In this document: positions 16,469 through 24,752 of the stretch, in pieces
Position numbering within the stretch: position 1 is the stretch's first letter
How the letters are laid out: every line of letters begins with the position of its first letter
Origin: Candidatus Desulfofervidus auxilii
GTDB lineage: Bacteria > Desulfobacterota > Desulfofervidia > Desulfofervidales > Desulfofervidaceae
Direction of reading: 5' to 3'
Assembly: GCA_030262725.1 (NCBI GenBank)
Contig: JAJSZS010000005.1
Location: 59,142-123,141, forward strand
DNA: 64,000 bases
Notes under the pieces: generated by a model
Database searches by the model: none
What the model was told of the DNA's origin: nothing
The model's input: the letters and a program-made list of their open reading frames with translations, nothing else
Translations under genes and position numbers: made by a program

Positions 16469-17719
16469 ATGATTGCCCTTTTTTGGGATGGAAGTTATTT
16501 TTTTGGACTTTTTGCTTTTTGGCAGTTAAAAAAACTTAATATTCCTTTTTCTTTAGTTACTGCTAAAGAGGTTAAAACTGGTGAATTAAGAAAATACAGA
16601 CTTTTATTAGTACCTGGCGGTTGGACAGGTCCTAAAAATGAAGCCCTTGGAGAAGAAGGGCGAGAGGAAATAAAAAGATTTGTTAGAGAAGGAGGAAATT
16701 ATATAGGTATTTGTGGAGGGGCAGGTTTAGGTTTAAGTGAGTCAGATGGTTTATGTTTATTACCTGTTAAAAGAAAAAAATTTAGAGAATTAGCCAATTT
16801 TTTTGGAAAAATTAGGCTTAAACAAATTCCTCATCCTTTATGGAGAGGTATTTCTGCTAAAGCATGTTTTAATGTTTGGTGGCCTGGTCTTTTTGAGATA
16901 ATTGAAAAGGATAATTTAAAAATTTTAGCATTTTATAATGATATTTCTTCTGATTTTTATGTTACTGACTTAAATATCAATGATATCAAAACATATAACA
17001 ATTTGGGGAAATGGGAAAATTATTATCAAATAAAGATAGATCCAAAATGTCTTAAAGGTGAGCCAGCTATTTTAGAAGGAAAATATGGTGAAGGAAATGT
17101 TATATTGAGTTATCCTCATTTAGATACTCCAAATAATCATTGGGAAGCTTTGGCTTTTTTAAACCTTTATAATTTATTTTTTAAAAAACCTTTTTTTGTT
17201 AAATGTATTCCATTGCCAAATTATGGTCAGACACCAAAATATGCTTTAAAAATTATTAAAAAATTAAAAATTGCTATTAAAGACTTAATTTCTTTTGGTC
17301 AAAGACAGTTTCTTTGGTATTGGGTTACTCCTTGGATGCTCAGATGGAGAAAAGGAGTAAGAGGATTTCATTATCTTACTCTTTATCTTCTTATAAAAGA
17401 AATAGAAAGATTGATGAAAAAATTATCTTGTCCAATTCCATCTGATGAGATTATTTATTCTTTAGAAAAAACTTTAAAAATTTGTATCCCATTTTTAGAA
17501 AAGGCAAAATATTTGCTTTTAAAAGAACGTTATTTACTTGGAAAACAACCTTTAAATCTTATCTCTGTTGATGATGAAGAAATAGCCGATTTGAGAAAAG
17601 AACTTTTTGGACATACCCCTGCCTATGGAGGAGAATTAAAAAGAATTTTGCAATTGATTGATAATATTCTTGTTCCTTATTTAAAAGCAGAAATCATTTC
17701 CCAATACAAAACTGACTAA
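16469..17719 (+). CDS. BPL_N / class I glutamine-amidotransferase-like protein
   Basis: The 416-residue protein has an N-terminal flavodoxin/amidotransferase-like fold: IALFWDGSYF, LLLVPGGWTGP, and the nucleophile-elbow region GNYIGICGGAGLGL near residues 75-88. This matches the BPL_N domain family, named after its occurrence in eukaryotic biotin-protein ligases. The C-terminal 170 residues are helical and specific to this protein. The reaction is unknown. It follows the YkgJ-like gene without a gap, implying co-translation, and converges on mnmE with a 26-base overlap. Confidence 0.72.
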   Translation: MIALFWDGSYFFGLFAFWQLKKLNIPFSLVTAKEVKTGELRKYRLLLVPGGWTGPKNEALGEEGREEIKRFVREGGNYIGICGGAGLGLSESDGLCLLPVKRKKFRELANFFGKIRLKQIPHPLWRGISAKACFNVWWPGLFEIIEKDNLKILAFYNDISSDFYVTDLNINDIKTYNNLGKWENYYQIKIDPKCLKGEPAILEGKYGEGNVILSYPHLDTPNNHWEALAFLNLYNLFFKKPFFVKCIPLPNYGQTPKYALKIIKKLKIAIKDLISFGQRQFLWYWVTPWMLRWRKGVRGFHYLTLYLLIKEIERLMKKLSCPIPSDEIIYSLEKTLKICIPFLEKAKYLLLKERYLLGKQPLNLISVDDEEIADLRKELFGHTPAYGGELKRILQLIDNILVPYLKAEIISQYKTD

Positions 17720-19073
17720 ATATTATATCTAATATATCTTCAGGTGTTGTTTCACCAATGATTTCACCTAAAGCATCTAATGTTTCTTGCACATCTACAC
17801 TTACAAAAACAGGTGGCAATCCCTTAATAATTGCATCTTTTACCCTTTTTCCTGCTTTTAAAGCCCTCTCTAAAGCTTGCTTATGCCTTAAAGTAGGAAC
17901 AAATTCTGGCACGGCTGCTGTATCTCCAATTAATTGATGATAAATAGCTTCTTCAAGCTTTTCTATTCCCTTTCCATAAAGTGCAGAAATGGAAATAACA
18001 GGGAGATTAAATTCTTTTTTAATTTTTTCTTCATCTATTTTTGGAGGAAGGTCAGACTTATTAAGGACAAGAATTATTTTTTTTCCTTTAATTTCCTCAT
18101 AAATTTCTCTATCATCTTCTTCTAAAGGGCAACTTCTATCTATTACCCAAAGGACAATATCTGATTCAATAATCTTTTCCTTTGCCCTTTTCACACCAAT
18201 AGTTTCAACAACATCTACTGTTTTTCTTAGACCGGCAGTATCAGCAATCTTTACAGCAATTCCTTTAATATTTAAAATTTCTTCAATTACATCTCGAGTA
18301 GTACCAGGAATAGGTGTAACAATTGCTCTTTCTTCTTTTAAAAGACAATTTAAAAGAGAAGACTTCCCTACATTTGGTTTTCCAACAATAGCAAGTATTG
18401 CTCCTTCTCTTAATATTCGACTTTCACTATAACATTTAAGTAAATGTTCAATAGGTTTTAAAACTTCATTTTCAATCCGAGGTAACCAAACTTCAGATGG
18501 AACAATCTCTACATCCTCTTCTGGAAAATCAATAGCTACCTCTAAATGTGCTTTAAATTCTTTAAGACAATCCCTTATTTTTTTAATTTTCTCCCCTAAA
18601 TAACCTTGAAGCTGGCGAGTAGCTATTTGTAACTCCTTTTCTGTACGAGCAGAAATTATATCTAATACTGCTTCTGCTTGAGTTAAATCTAAACGTCCAT
18701 TTAAAAATGCCCTTTTTGTAAATTCACCTGGTTCTGCTAATCTAGCTCCTGCCTTTAAGGTTAATTCAAGTATTTTTTTTAAAATCAAAGGCCCACCATG
18801 TGCATGAATTTCAAGTACGTCTTCTCCAGTATAGCTATGTGGGGCTCGCATTAATACAATTAATACTTCATCTACCATTTGCTTTGTTTCAGGATGGATG
18901 ATTTCTCCATAATAAAAATGGTGTGATTTAAATTCCTTAATAGGTCTTTTGGGGCGGAATAATTTTTTTAAAATTGTTTCTGCTAAAGGGCCACTAACAC
19001 GTACTATACCTACTCCTCCTATTCCAGGAGGCGTAGCAATAGCAGAGATTGTATCTTTATTATTTTGAAACAT
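17694..19073 (-). CDS. mnmE: tRNA modification GTPase MnmE (TrmE)
   Basis: The 459-residue protein has the complete family layout: an N-terminal folate-binding domain (DTISAIATPPGIGGVGIVR), a helical domain, an inserted G domain with GKPNVGKSS, DTAGL and NKSD, and the C-terminal CIGK motif required for catalysis. MnmE with MnmG adds the aminomethyl-type group at wobble uridine 34 of several tRNAs. No mnmG or yidC/jag neighbour is in the window. The coding length is normal. Confidence 0.97.
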   Translation of the reverse strand: MFQNNKDTISAIATPPGIGGVGIVRVSGPLAETILKKLFRPKRPIKEFKSHHFYYGEIIHPETKQMVDEVLIVLMRAPHSYTGEDVLEIHAHGGPLILKKILELTLKAGARLAEPGEFTKRAFLNGRLDLTQAEAVLDIISARTEKELQIATRQLQGYLGEKIKKIRDCLKEFKAHLEVAIDFPEEDVEIVPSEVWLPRIENEVLKPIEHLLKCYSESRILREGAILAIVGKPNVGKSSLLNCLLKEERAIVTPIPGTTRDVIEEILNIKGIAVKIADTAGLRKTVDVVETIGVKRAKEKIIESDIVLWVIDRSCPLEEDDREIYEEIKGKKIILVLNKSDLPPKIDEEKIKKEFNLPVISISALYGKGIEKLEEAIYHQLIGDTAAVPEFVPTLRHKQALERALKAGKRVKDAIIKGLPPVFVSVDVQETLDALGEIIGETTPEDILDIIFSQFCIGK

Positions 19074-19165
19074 AAATTTTTTGCATTATATCATTATTTA
19101 AATTTAAATCAAAATTTTTATTTTCTATTGCCTTTTATAAAATTTAGACTTATTCTTACTATAGA

Positions 19166-20029
19166 ATGAAAGAAGAAAGAGAAATTATAGAAGAGGCTGT
19201 TAGTCCTTTAAAAGAAGCTGGAGCAAAGGCTCCTGAATTAAAAGGTATACCTACAGGAATAAAAGGTTTAGATGAATTATTTTTTACTACTAAAATGACA
19301 AAAAAAGGGGTAAAGAAAGTTCCATTAGGAGGCATTCCTCAATATGCAGTTATGAACCTAACAGGTATCTCTGATACAGGCAAAAGTTTAATAGTAGAAC
19401 AGTTTGCTATAACTCAAGCTAAATTGGATATACCTACAGCCTTTATTACTGTAGAGACACCAGCTGCCTTTTTAGCAGCAGCTTTAAAAAATAGAGCACA
19501 AGCAATGAACATTGATTATAATACTATAGAAAATAACATTATTATTATTGATGCTGCTTCCTATCGTAGCTTAAGAGAAGAATTGCCTACTCTTTTAGAT
19601 ACTTTAGCTTATGCCATTAAACAATATCATATAAAAGCTACAGTTATAGATTCAGTAACAGGATTATTTGAAGCAAAGGAAATGATGGCTAGGTCTATTG
19701 TAAGGAGTCTATTTAATTTTATGAAAAAGTGGTATCAGACTGCCCTTTTTGTTTCACAAAAACGTTCAGGACATGAAGAACTTACAGCAGAAGCAGCAGG
19801 AGGTTATGCTGTCTCTCATATTGTTGATGGCGCAATGGTGCTTTCTAAAAAGATAATTAATAGTAGTTATGATGAGAGGCTTTATAAAAAGCCTATTGGT
19901 GAAATTGTTCGACTTTTTAGAATAGATGGCTGTCGCATGTGTGGGCATGATACAGATACTCATATAATGGAAATAACAGAAACAGGTTTAGTAAAAATTG
20001 GTCCTAGTTTAAAAGCATTAAGGGGGTAA
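19166..20029 (+). CDS. KaiC/RecA-superfamily ATPase
   Basis: The 287-residue single-domain KaiC-like ATPase has PTGIKGLDELF near residue 30, Walker A NLTGISDTGKSL near 72, and Walker B ATVIDSVTGLF near 160. A C-terminal block MCGHDTDTHIME may bind metal. Such stand-alone KaiC-like ATPases are common in archaea and some thermophilic bacteria and are thought to act in signalling or regulation. The next gene, an HTH protein, starts two bases after its stop, so they probably work together. A recombinase role is unlikely given the short length. Confidence 0.8.
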   Translation: MKEEREIIEEAVSPLKEAGAKAPELKGIPTGIKGLDELFFTTKMTKKGVKKVPLGGIPQYAVMNLTGISDTGKSLIVEQFAITQAKLDIPTAFITVETPAAFLAAALKNRAQAMNIDYNTIENNIIIIDAASYRSLREELPTLLDTLAYAIKQYHIKATVIDSVTGLFEAKEMMARSIVRSLFNFMKKWYQTALFVSQKRSGHEELTAEAAGGYAVSHIVDGAMVLSKKIINSSYDERLYKKPIGEIVRLFRIDGCRMCGHDTDTHIMEITETGLVKIGPSLKALRG

Positions 20030-20031
20030 TT

Positions 20032-20649
20032 ATGCCTGTCATTACTCCACAAGAAATTAAGACTCAGGATATAGATGCTTTAGCAGTAAGAGTATTTTTA
20101 AAATCTTTAGAGATGATTGGTGGCCCACGCAAACTTATACTTTATCGAAACCTTACTTGGATTCCAAGCCTTTTAGAGGCAGCTTATAGTGTTGTTTTAT
20201 CCAATGAATATTTGAAAACAGAGAGTGAGATTGCTGAATTTTTAGGTTTAACTCGCCAGACTGTAAGAAATATTTTGAGGGCAGATCCAGAATTGGTTAT
20301 GAAAAAACTTGAAGGAGAATTAAAAGAAAAGGATCTTAAGGCACATACTGCTGGAGGATTGGCAAAGTTAGCTTATCAAGAGATTAAGGAAGGTAGAGAT
20401 CATTTAACTATTTTTGCTGATTTAGTAATCCAAAGCTCAGAGGCATTAGGTATTACTTGGCCTATAGAGGTATTGAGACGTCTTAAAGGGATTGACTTTC
20501 CTGTAACAAAGGATGTACTTTTGAAAAAACTTGAAGGAATAAAAATTCAAGACAAATCAATGGAAGAACTTCTTGAAAAATTAAATTATCCTATAAAAAG
20601 CCCAGCTCATTTACTTAAAGAAATAAGAATAAATTTAGAAAATGCCTAA
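20032..20649 (+). CDS. HTH-domain regulator coupled to the KaiC-like ATPase
   Basis: The 205-residue protein has a helix-turn-helix near residues 62-85 (SEIAEFLGLTRQTVRNIL) inside an all-helical region, then a C-terminal helical half with LKKLEGIKIQDKSMEELLEK. It overlaps the archaemetzincin gene by 8 bases and follows the KaiC-like ATPase by 2 bases. DNA binding is likely; the target is unknown. Its pairing with a KaiC-like ATPase suggests an ATPase-gated regulator. Confidence 0.7.
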   Translation: MPVITPQEIKTQDIDALAVRVFLKSLEMIGGPRKLILYRNLTWIPSLLEAAYSVVLSNEYLKTESEIAEFLGLTRQTVRNILRADPELVMKKLEGELKEKDLKAHTAGGLAKLAYQEIKEGRDHLTIFADLVIQSSEALGITWPIEVLRRLKGIDFPVTKDVLLKKLEGIKIQDKSMEELLEKLNYPIKSPAHLLKEIRINLENA

Positions 20650-21178
20650 AAAAATTGTTCTTATTCCTTTTAATAGTATTTCTTTAGAAATTTTAATTTT
20701 TTTAAAAAATAATTTAGAAAAAATTTTTAATCTACCTGTAGAAGAAAAAAATCCTATTTCAATACCTAAAGCCTATGACTCTCATCGTAAACAATATCTT
20801 TCTTCACCTTTTATTCAGGTTTTATTAAAAGAAAAAAAGGATAATGAATTTATTTTGGGAATTGTAGAAGCAGATTTGTATGCTCCAGGTCTTAACTTTA
20901 TCTTTGGTGAAGCAGCTATTTTAGCAGGAGTAGCAGTGATTGCTTTAGCAAGATTGCACACTTCTTTTTATGGTCTTCCAGAGGATAAAAATATTTTTAA
21001 AGAACGCGTATTAAAAGAAGCTGTCCATGAATTAGGACATCTTTTTGGTCTCCCTCATTGTTCAAATCCTTATTGTGTGATGCATTTCTCTAATAGTATA
21101 ATTGATACTGATAAAAAATCTGCTTATTTTTGTAATTCTTGCTATAAAAAGATAAAAGATGAAACAAAAAAATTATGA
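20642..21178 (+). CDS. amzA: Archaemetzincin-family zinc metallopeptidase
   Basis: The 178-residue protein carries the archaemetzincin motif HELGHLFGLPHC near residue 127, followed by NPYCVMHFSNS with the Met-turn and then the CNSCYKKI cysteine pair. The zinc ligands are the three His of HExxHxxGxxH and a second, structural zinc uses the four Cys. The substrate is unknown for the bacterial members. It lies between the HTH gene (8-base overlap) and kptA (20-base overlap). Confidence 0.92.
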   Translation: MPKKIVLIPFNSISLEILIFLKNNLEKIFNLPVEEKNPISIPKAYDSHRKQYLSSPFIQVLLKEKKDNEFILGIVEADLYAPGLNFIFGEAAILAGVAVIALARLHTSFYGLPEDKNIFKERVLKEAVHELGHLFGLPHCSNPYCVMHFSNSIIDTDKKSAYFCNSCYKKIKDETKKL

Positions 21179-21857
21179 ACGTACCCTGGAAAGAATTGCT
21201 AAATTAATGAAATATATTCTTGCCCATCGGCCAGATGAATTTGGTTTAATATTAGATGAACAAGGTTTTGTTTTTTTAAAAGATTTAATTCAGGCTATAA
21301 ATGAAGAAAAAGATTGGTCATTTGTTCGTATCTCTCATATTATGGATATTGTTAATTTCTTTGAAAGGAAAGAATTTGAGATAAAAGATAATAAAATTAG
21401 AGCCATTAATCCACAATATGCACTTTTCCCTGAAAATAATCCACCAAAAATTCTTTATGCAGCAATACGTCGTAAGACATATCCACATATTTTAGAACAT
21501 GGTTTTATTCCAACAAAATATCCTTTTTTTCCTCTTTCTGTAAATAAAGAGCTTGCTATGCGTGTTGGAAAACGTAGAGATCAAAAGCCTGTTCTTGTTG
21601 AAGTTCGAGCAAATAAAGCAGCAAAAGAAGGTATAATATTTTATTGCCTTAATGAGTTCCTTTATTTAGTTAAGGAATTGCCATCAAAATATATTATTGG
21701 GCCACCTCTTGAAAAGGTTTCAATAAAAGCTAAAAAAACAATGCCTTCAATACCTATATCTACTCAACCTTTAATTCTTACACCCGAAATGTTTCAATTA
21801 GAAAAAATTAAGCGGGCTAAACAATATGCTAGAAAAAAAGCAAGAAGAAAAAAATGA
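21159..21857 (+). CDS. kptA: RNA 2'-phosphotransferase KptA/Tpt1
   Basis: The 232-residue protein has the Tpt1/KptA pattern: LMKYILAHRPDEFGLILDEQGF at the N terminus (R-H-x-P type motif), the winged-helix part, then LYAAIRRKTYPHILEHGFIPTK and the C-terminal NAD-binding segment. Tpt1 removes an internal RNA 2'-phosphate using NAD+, left by certain ligases. Bacteria lack intron-splicing ligases of that type, so its role here may be RNA repair. The C-terminal tail is very basic (RAKQYARKKARRKK). It overlaps the UGA-containing zinc-ribbon gene by 32 bases. Confidence 0.88.
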   Translation: MKQKNYERTLERIAKLMKYILAHRPDEFGLILDEQGFVFLKDLIQAINEEKDWSFVRISHIMDIVNFFERKEFEIKDNKIRAINPQYALFPENNPPKILYAAIRRKTYPHILEHGFIPTKYPFFPLSVNKELAMRVGKRRDQKPVLVEVRANKAAKEGIIFYCLNEFLYLVKELPSKYIIGPPLEKVSIKAKKTMPSIPISTQPLILTPEMFQLEKIKRAKQYARKKARRKK

Positions 21858-22038
21858 TTTTCTTGTTTGCTGTATATGTGGAGGAAGGGCAGAGATTAAA
21901 GGTCGCTGAGCTAATGCTAAAGTGGTCTGCCGTGATTGCGGACTTGAACAATCAATAAAGGACTATAAGGAACAAATTGAAGCTATGAAAGAGAGATGGA
22001 TATGTGAGATTGATTGTCTTGACAGCTTAAAAAAATGA
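21826..22038 (+). CDS. Small zinc-ribbon protein with in-frame UGA, candidate selenoprotein
   Basis: From the ATG at 21826 the frame runs 27 codons to TGA (21907-21909) and stays open for 42 more to a TGA at 22036. Reading the first TGA as selenocysteine gives 70 residues: CCICGG (Cys15/Cys18), then Sec28 in GRUANAK, then VCRDCG (Cys35/Cys38) and a helical tail. The knuckles on both sides of the UGA belong to one zinc ribbon resembling Lar/Com-type ribbons. A hairpin begins 14 bases after the UGA. The alternative is a nonsense mutation in a decayed gene. The start overlaps kptA and lacks a strong ribosome site. Confidence 0.5.
21924..21944 (+). promoter_or_regulatory. Candidate bacterial SECIS hairpin
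   Basis: GGTCTGC (21924-21930) pairs with GCGGACT (21938-21944), with two G-U pairs, around the loop CGTGATT. The first paired base comes 14 bases after the UGA and the loop begins 21 bases after it. The second loop base is G. These features meet the published bacterial SECIS rules (G in the first two loop bases, loop 16-37 bases after UGA). Confidence 0.45.
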
Positions 22039-22055
22039 AAGCATAATAGCCAGTT

Positions 22056-22556
22056 GTGGCAAAAACAAAAGTAAAAATTAAAGATATTTTTTTTAGTCCT
22101 ACAAAGGGTGAAGTACATCTTGAGGAGATTGCTGAGCTTATTGTCCAAACAGTTATTAATTCAGATGGAGGATGTCGTCTTATAGTAGGTACTGATTCTA
22201 AGAAGCATACAGATTATCTCACCTATGTTACAGTTATTATTCTTTATCGTATAGGAAAAGGAGGGGTATATTTTTATCAAAGACAAAGAAGTGAAGTTGG
22301 CCGTTATAGCCTTCAAGCAGCTATATATCATGAGACTGCTTTAAGTTTAGCTGTTGCTGCTCGTTTGGATGATCTCTTAAAAAAACATGGTTTAACTGAT
22401 TTAGAAATAGAAATACACTCTGATGTAGGCAATCATGGAAAGACAAAGGAATTGATTCAAGAAGTAGTATCTTGGATAAATGCCTCTGGTTATACTGCTC
22501 AAATTAAGCCAGAGAGTTTTGGTGCTAGTACAGTAGCTGACAAATATACAGATTAA
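22056..22556 (+). CDS. DUF458 (YkuK-like) RNase H-fold protein
   Basis: The 166-residue protein has a DUF458 core: LIVGTDSKKHTDYLTYVTVIILYR (Asp near residue 47) and a later acidic motif IEIHSDVGNHGKTKEL near residue 132. The spacing of acidic residues suggests an RNase H-like fold with metal-dependent nuclease or strand-binding activity. The start is a GTG at 22056. It is the last gene of the run beginning with the KaiC-like ATPase and converges on truA with a 4-base overlap. Confidence 0.78.
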   Translation: MAKTKVKIKDIFFSPTKGEVHLEEIAELIVQTVINSDGGCRLIVGTDSKKHTDYLTYVTVIILYRIGKGGVYFYQRQRSEVGRYSLQAAIYHETALSLAVAARLDDLLKKHGLTDLEIEIHSDVGNHGKTKELIQEVVSWINASGYTAQIKPESFGASTVADKYTD

Positions 22557-23365
22557 TATTTTACTTCTTTTAAAAAAAGTCCTTTAGCCGGTGCATTAAT
22601 CCCAGCCATACGACGATCACGAGCATCAAGAATGGTTTTTATTTCTTTCCAATGTCTTTTTCTAAGTCCAATTTCAATAAGTACCCCTACAATATTTCTC
22701 ACCATATGTTTAAGAAAACCATTTGCCTCAACTTCAATTATAATTAAAGGAGAAAATTCTTTTATTTCTAAACGAAAGATTTCACGTACTGTTGACTTTA
22801 CATCACTTCCTGCTCCCATGAAAGAAGCAAAATCATGTTGTCCTATCAAACAATTGCCTGCTTTTTTCATGGACTCTATGTCTAGATTATGAAGTATTTG
22901 CCAGCTATATCTTTCTAAGAAAGGTGAACGTTGTGTTGTATTCAATATAAGATAAATATAAGTCTTTTTTTTGGCTGAAAATTGAGCATCAAATTCACTT
23001 ATTACATCATCTACATAAATAACTGCTATATCCTTTGGTAAAAGGCTATTTAAACCTCGCCATATTTTTTCTGTTGATAAAGAGGAAGTAGTACGAAAAT
23101 TTATGACTTGCATTAATGCATGAACACCAGCATCAGTACGGCTAGCTGCCTTTATACGTATAGATTCATTGAGAATACGAGAGAGACAATCTTCTACAAT
23201 AGCTTGAATAGTAGTTCCTTTAGGTTGTTTTTGCCAACCATGATAAGCAGAACCTCTATATTGAAGAATACACCGAATATTCCTTGTAGGAATTTGTTGT
23301 GTATTTACAGTATATTGGTCAGGAAAAGGAAGCTTAGGAAAAAGCCAAGAAAGAATATTAAACAT
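22553..23365 (-). CDS. truA: tRNA pseudouridine synthase A
   Basis: The 270-residue protein has the TruA pattern: LQYRGSAYHGWQKQ, catalytic Asp in SRTDAGVHA, and the C-terminal NGFLKHMVRNIVG motif. TruA makes pseudouridine at positions 38-40 of the tRNA anticodon arm. About 25 extra residues precede the usual start, so the true start may lie slightly downstream. It overlaps the preceding gene of the operon by 8 bases. Confidence 0.95.
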   Translation of the reverse strand: MFNILSWLFPKLPFPDQYTVNTQQIPTRNIRCILQYRGSAYHGWQKQPKGTTIQAIVEDCLSRILNESIRIKAASRTDAGVHALMQVINFRTTSSLSTEKIWRGLNSLLPKDIAVIYVDDVISEFDAQFSAKKKTYIYLILNTTQRSPFLERYSWQILHNLDIESMKKAGNCLIGQHDFASFMGAGSDVKSTVREIFRLEIKEFSPLIIIEVEANGFLKHMVRNIVGVLIEIGLRKRHWKEIKTILDARDRRMAGINAPAKGLFLKEVKY

Positions 23366-24125
23366 GATTTACTTTTGGCAATGTTTCAATGGCTTGTTTG
23401 CCCCAATAAATAAAGACATTTATACCTTCAATGTCTGGTTTTTTATGCCCAAAGGCTACTTGACTTAAATGTATAAGGGTATTTATTTCTCCAATAAGAA
23501 AAGAGCCAGTAATAAGTTTTATCTCTCGCCAATCAGGGCTTATGACTACTAAATCACGATAACCTCTTTTTTCTGGAATACCATAAATGTTATAAGGAGG
23601 CAGCTGCAATTGTTTTACAACCTCTTCATAACCAAGTATTTCAAATATTATTTCTATCATTTCCTGTATTTCTTCTGGTTTATCTCGCCAATAAGTAGAT
23701 ATGCTTTCCTCAAAAATTTCCCTTATTTCATCTTCATTCATAGAAAGATCAAGCTGTGATAAGGCTGTTTTATAAATATATGAGATTGTTTCATCTCCTC
23801 GTAAAAAAAGAATATCTTTATGTGAAAGAATGCGCTTTACTTTAAAAGGGTTAATCATCTCTTTTAAAGTTGGATTTCTTCGCATAGCTACATCTTCAAT
23901 GGTAGTTGAGCGATATAAAGGTAATTCTGCATCTAAAACTAAAATATTTTCGCCATCAGTGTAAATTTCTAAATCTCTTGTTTCATATTTTTTATAAGAA
24001 GCCATGTTTAAAAGCTTTCTTAATAACTCAAAACGTAAATGCTGATTTAAATCTTTTTCTGAAAGTTGGTTAAAAAGACGGTCTAAAACAATTTTGGCTT
24101 TGATTTTCTCTTTTAAGCTCATCAA
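23358..24125 (-). CDS. Conserved-looking cytoplasmic protein, unknown
   Basis: The 255-residue acidic protein has no membrane segment or signal. It is helix-rich at the N terminus (DRLFNQLSEKDLNQHLRFEL), with a long middle acidic region (EEIQEMIEIIFEILGYEE) and a C-terminal strand-rich part (DLVVISPDWREIKLITGSF). I recognise no catalytic motif. It sits in the minus-strand operon before truA and overlaps it, which hints at a housekeeping rather than an accessory role. Confidence 0.75.
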   Translation of the reverse strand: MMSLKEKIKAKIVLDRLFNQLSEKDLNQHLRFELLRKLLNMASYKKYETRDLEIYTDGENILVLDAELPLYRSTTIEDVAMRRNPTLKEMINPFKVKRILSHKDILFLRGDETISYIYKTALSQLDLSMNEDEIREIFEESISTYWRDKPEEIQEMIEIIFEILGYEEVVKQLQLPPYNIYGIPEKRGYRDLVVISPDWREIKLITGSFLIGEINTLIHLSQVAFGHKKPDIEGINVFIYWGKQAIETLPKVNHV

Positions 24126-24143
24126 TTTTATTGTATCTTATTC

Positions 24144-24752
24144 TTAAATTAAAGGCAAATTTAATGTTTTTCTTAATACTTCAAAAATAGCGTTGCTTTT
24201 TTTAGGTGTGAATTGAAATGAAAGATAAAAAATATTTTTTTCTTTAGTTAGGGCAAGGTGATGAAATGAATCTAATTGAATTAAGTTAAAAAAATTTTTT
24301 AATTTTGGAAATGTTTTTTCATAAAATATAAAAAAAGTTTTGTTTTTAAAAGTGATTTTCTTTTTTTTCAATTTTTCTTCATTATAAATCTTAGGCATAA
24401 ACCATTTTTTTCGCACAATATGGATCTCTTCTGGGATAGAATAAGGTAAATAAAACAGGATTTGTAATTTGTCTTTTCTCCCAAAAAGAAGAATAAAAGG
24501 AAGATAAAGCAGGCTTTGTCTTGGAATCAAACGCAAAATTATTTTTATCTTTTTAAAAGGAGGTGCAATATAATCAGCTCTAAATCCAATTACTCCACCT
24601 AACCAAGTATATTGTTTATCTTTAGGTTTTAAAATATTCTCTAAATTTTGTGACCAAAAACGGCAAAGAAAAAGATTTTTTCTTTGACCCCAGTGATAAA
24701 CAGCAATTATACATAAAGTGAAAATAATGAGAAAAATAAAATTAAATATCAT
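24144..24752 (-). CDS. Membrane-anchored protein of unknown function
   Basis: The 202-residue protein has an N-terminal hydrophobic helix (NFIFLIIFTLCIIAVYHWG), then a basic soluble domain with strand-rich segments. It starts inside the 3' end of the ArsA-like gene (11-base overlap) and precedes the 255-residue unknown by 18 bases. No domain recognised. Position beside an ArsA-like ATPase suggests a function linked to the membrane, but nothing specific can be claimed. Confidence 0.72.
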   Translation of the reverse strand: MIFNFIFLIIFTLCIIAVYHWGQRKNLFLCRFWSQNLENILKPKDKQYTWLGGVIGFRADYIAPPFKKIKIILRLIPRQSLLYLPFILLFGRKDKLQILFYLPYSIPEEIHIVRKKWFMPKIYNEEKLKKKKITFKNKTFFIFYEKTFPKLKNFFNLIQLDSFHHLALTKEKNIFYLSFQFTPKKSNAIFEVLRKTLNLPLI

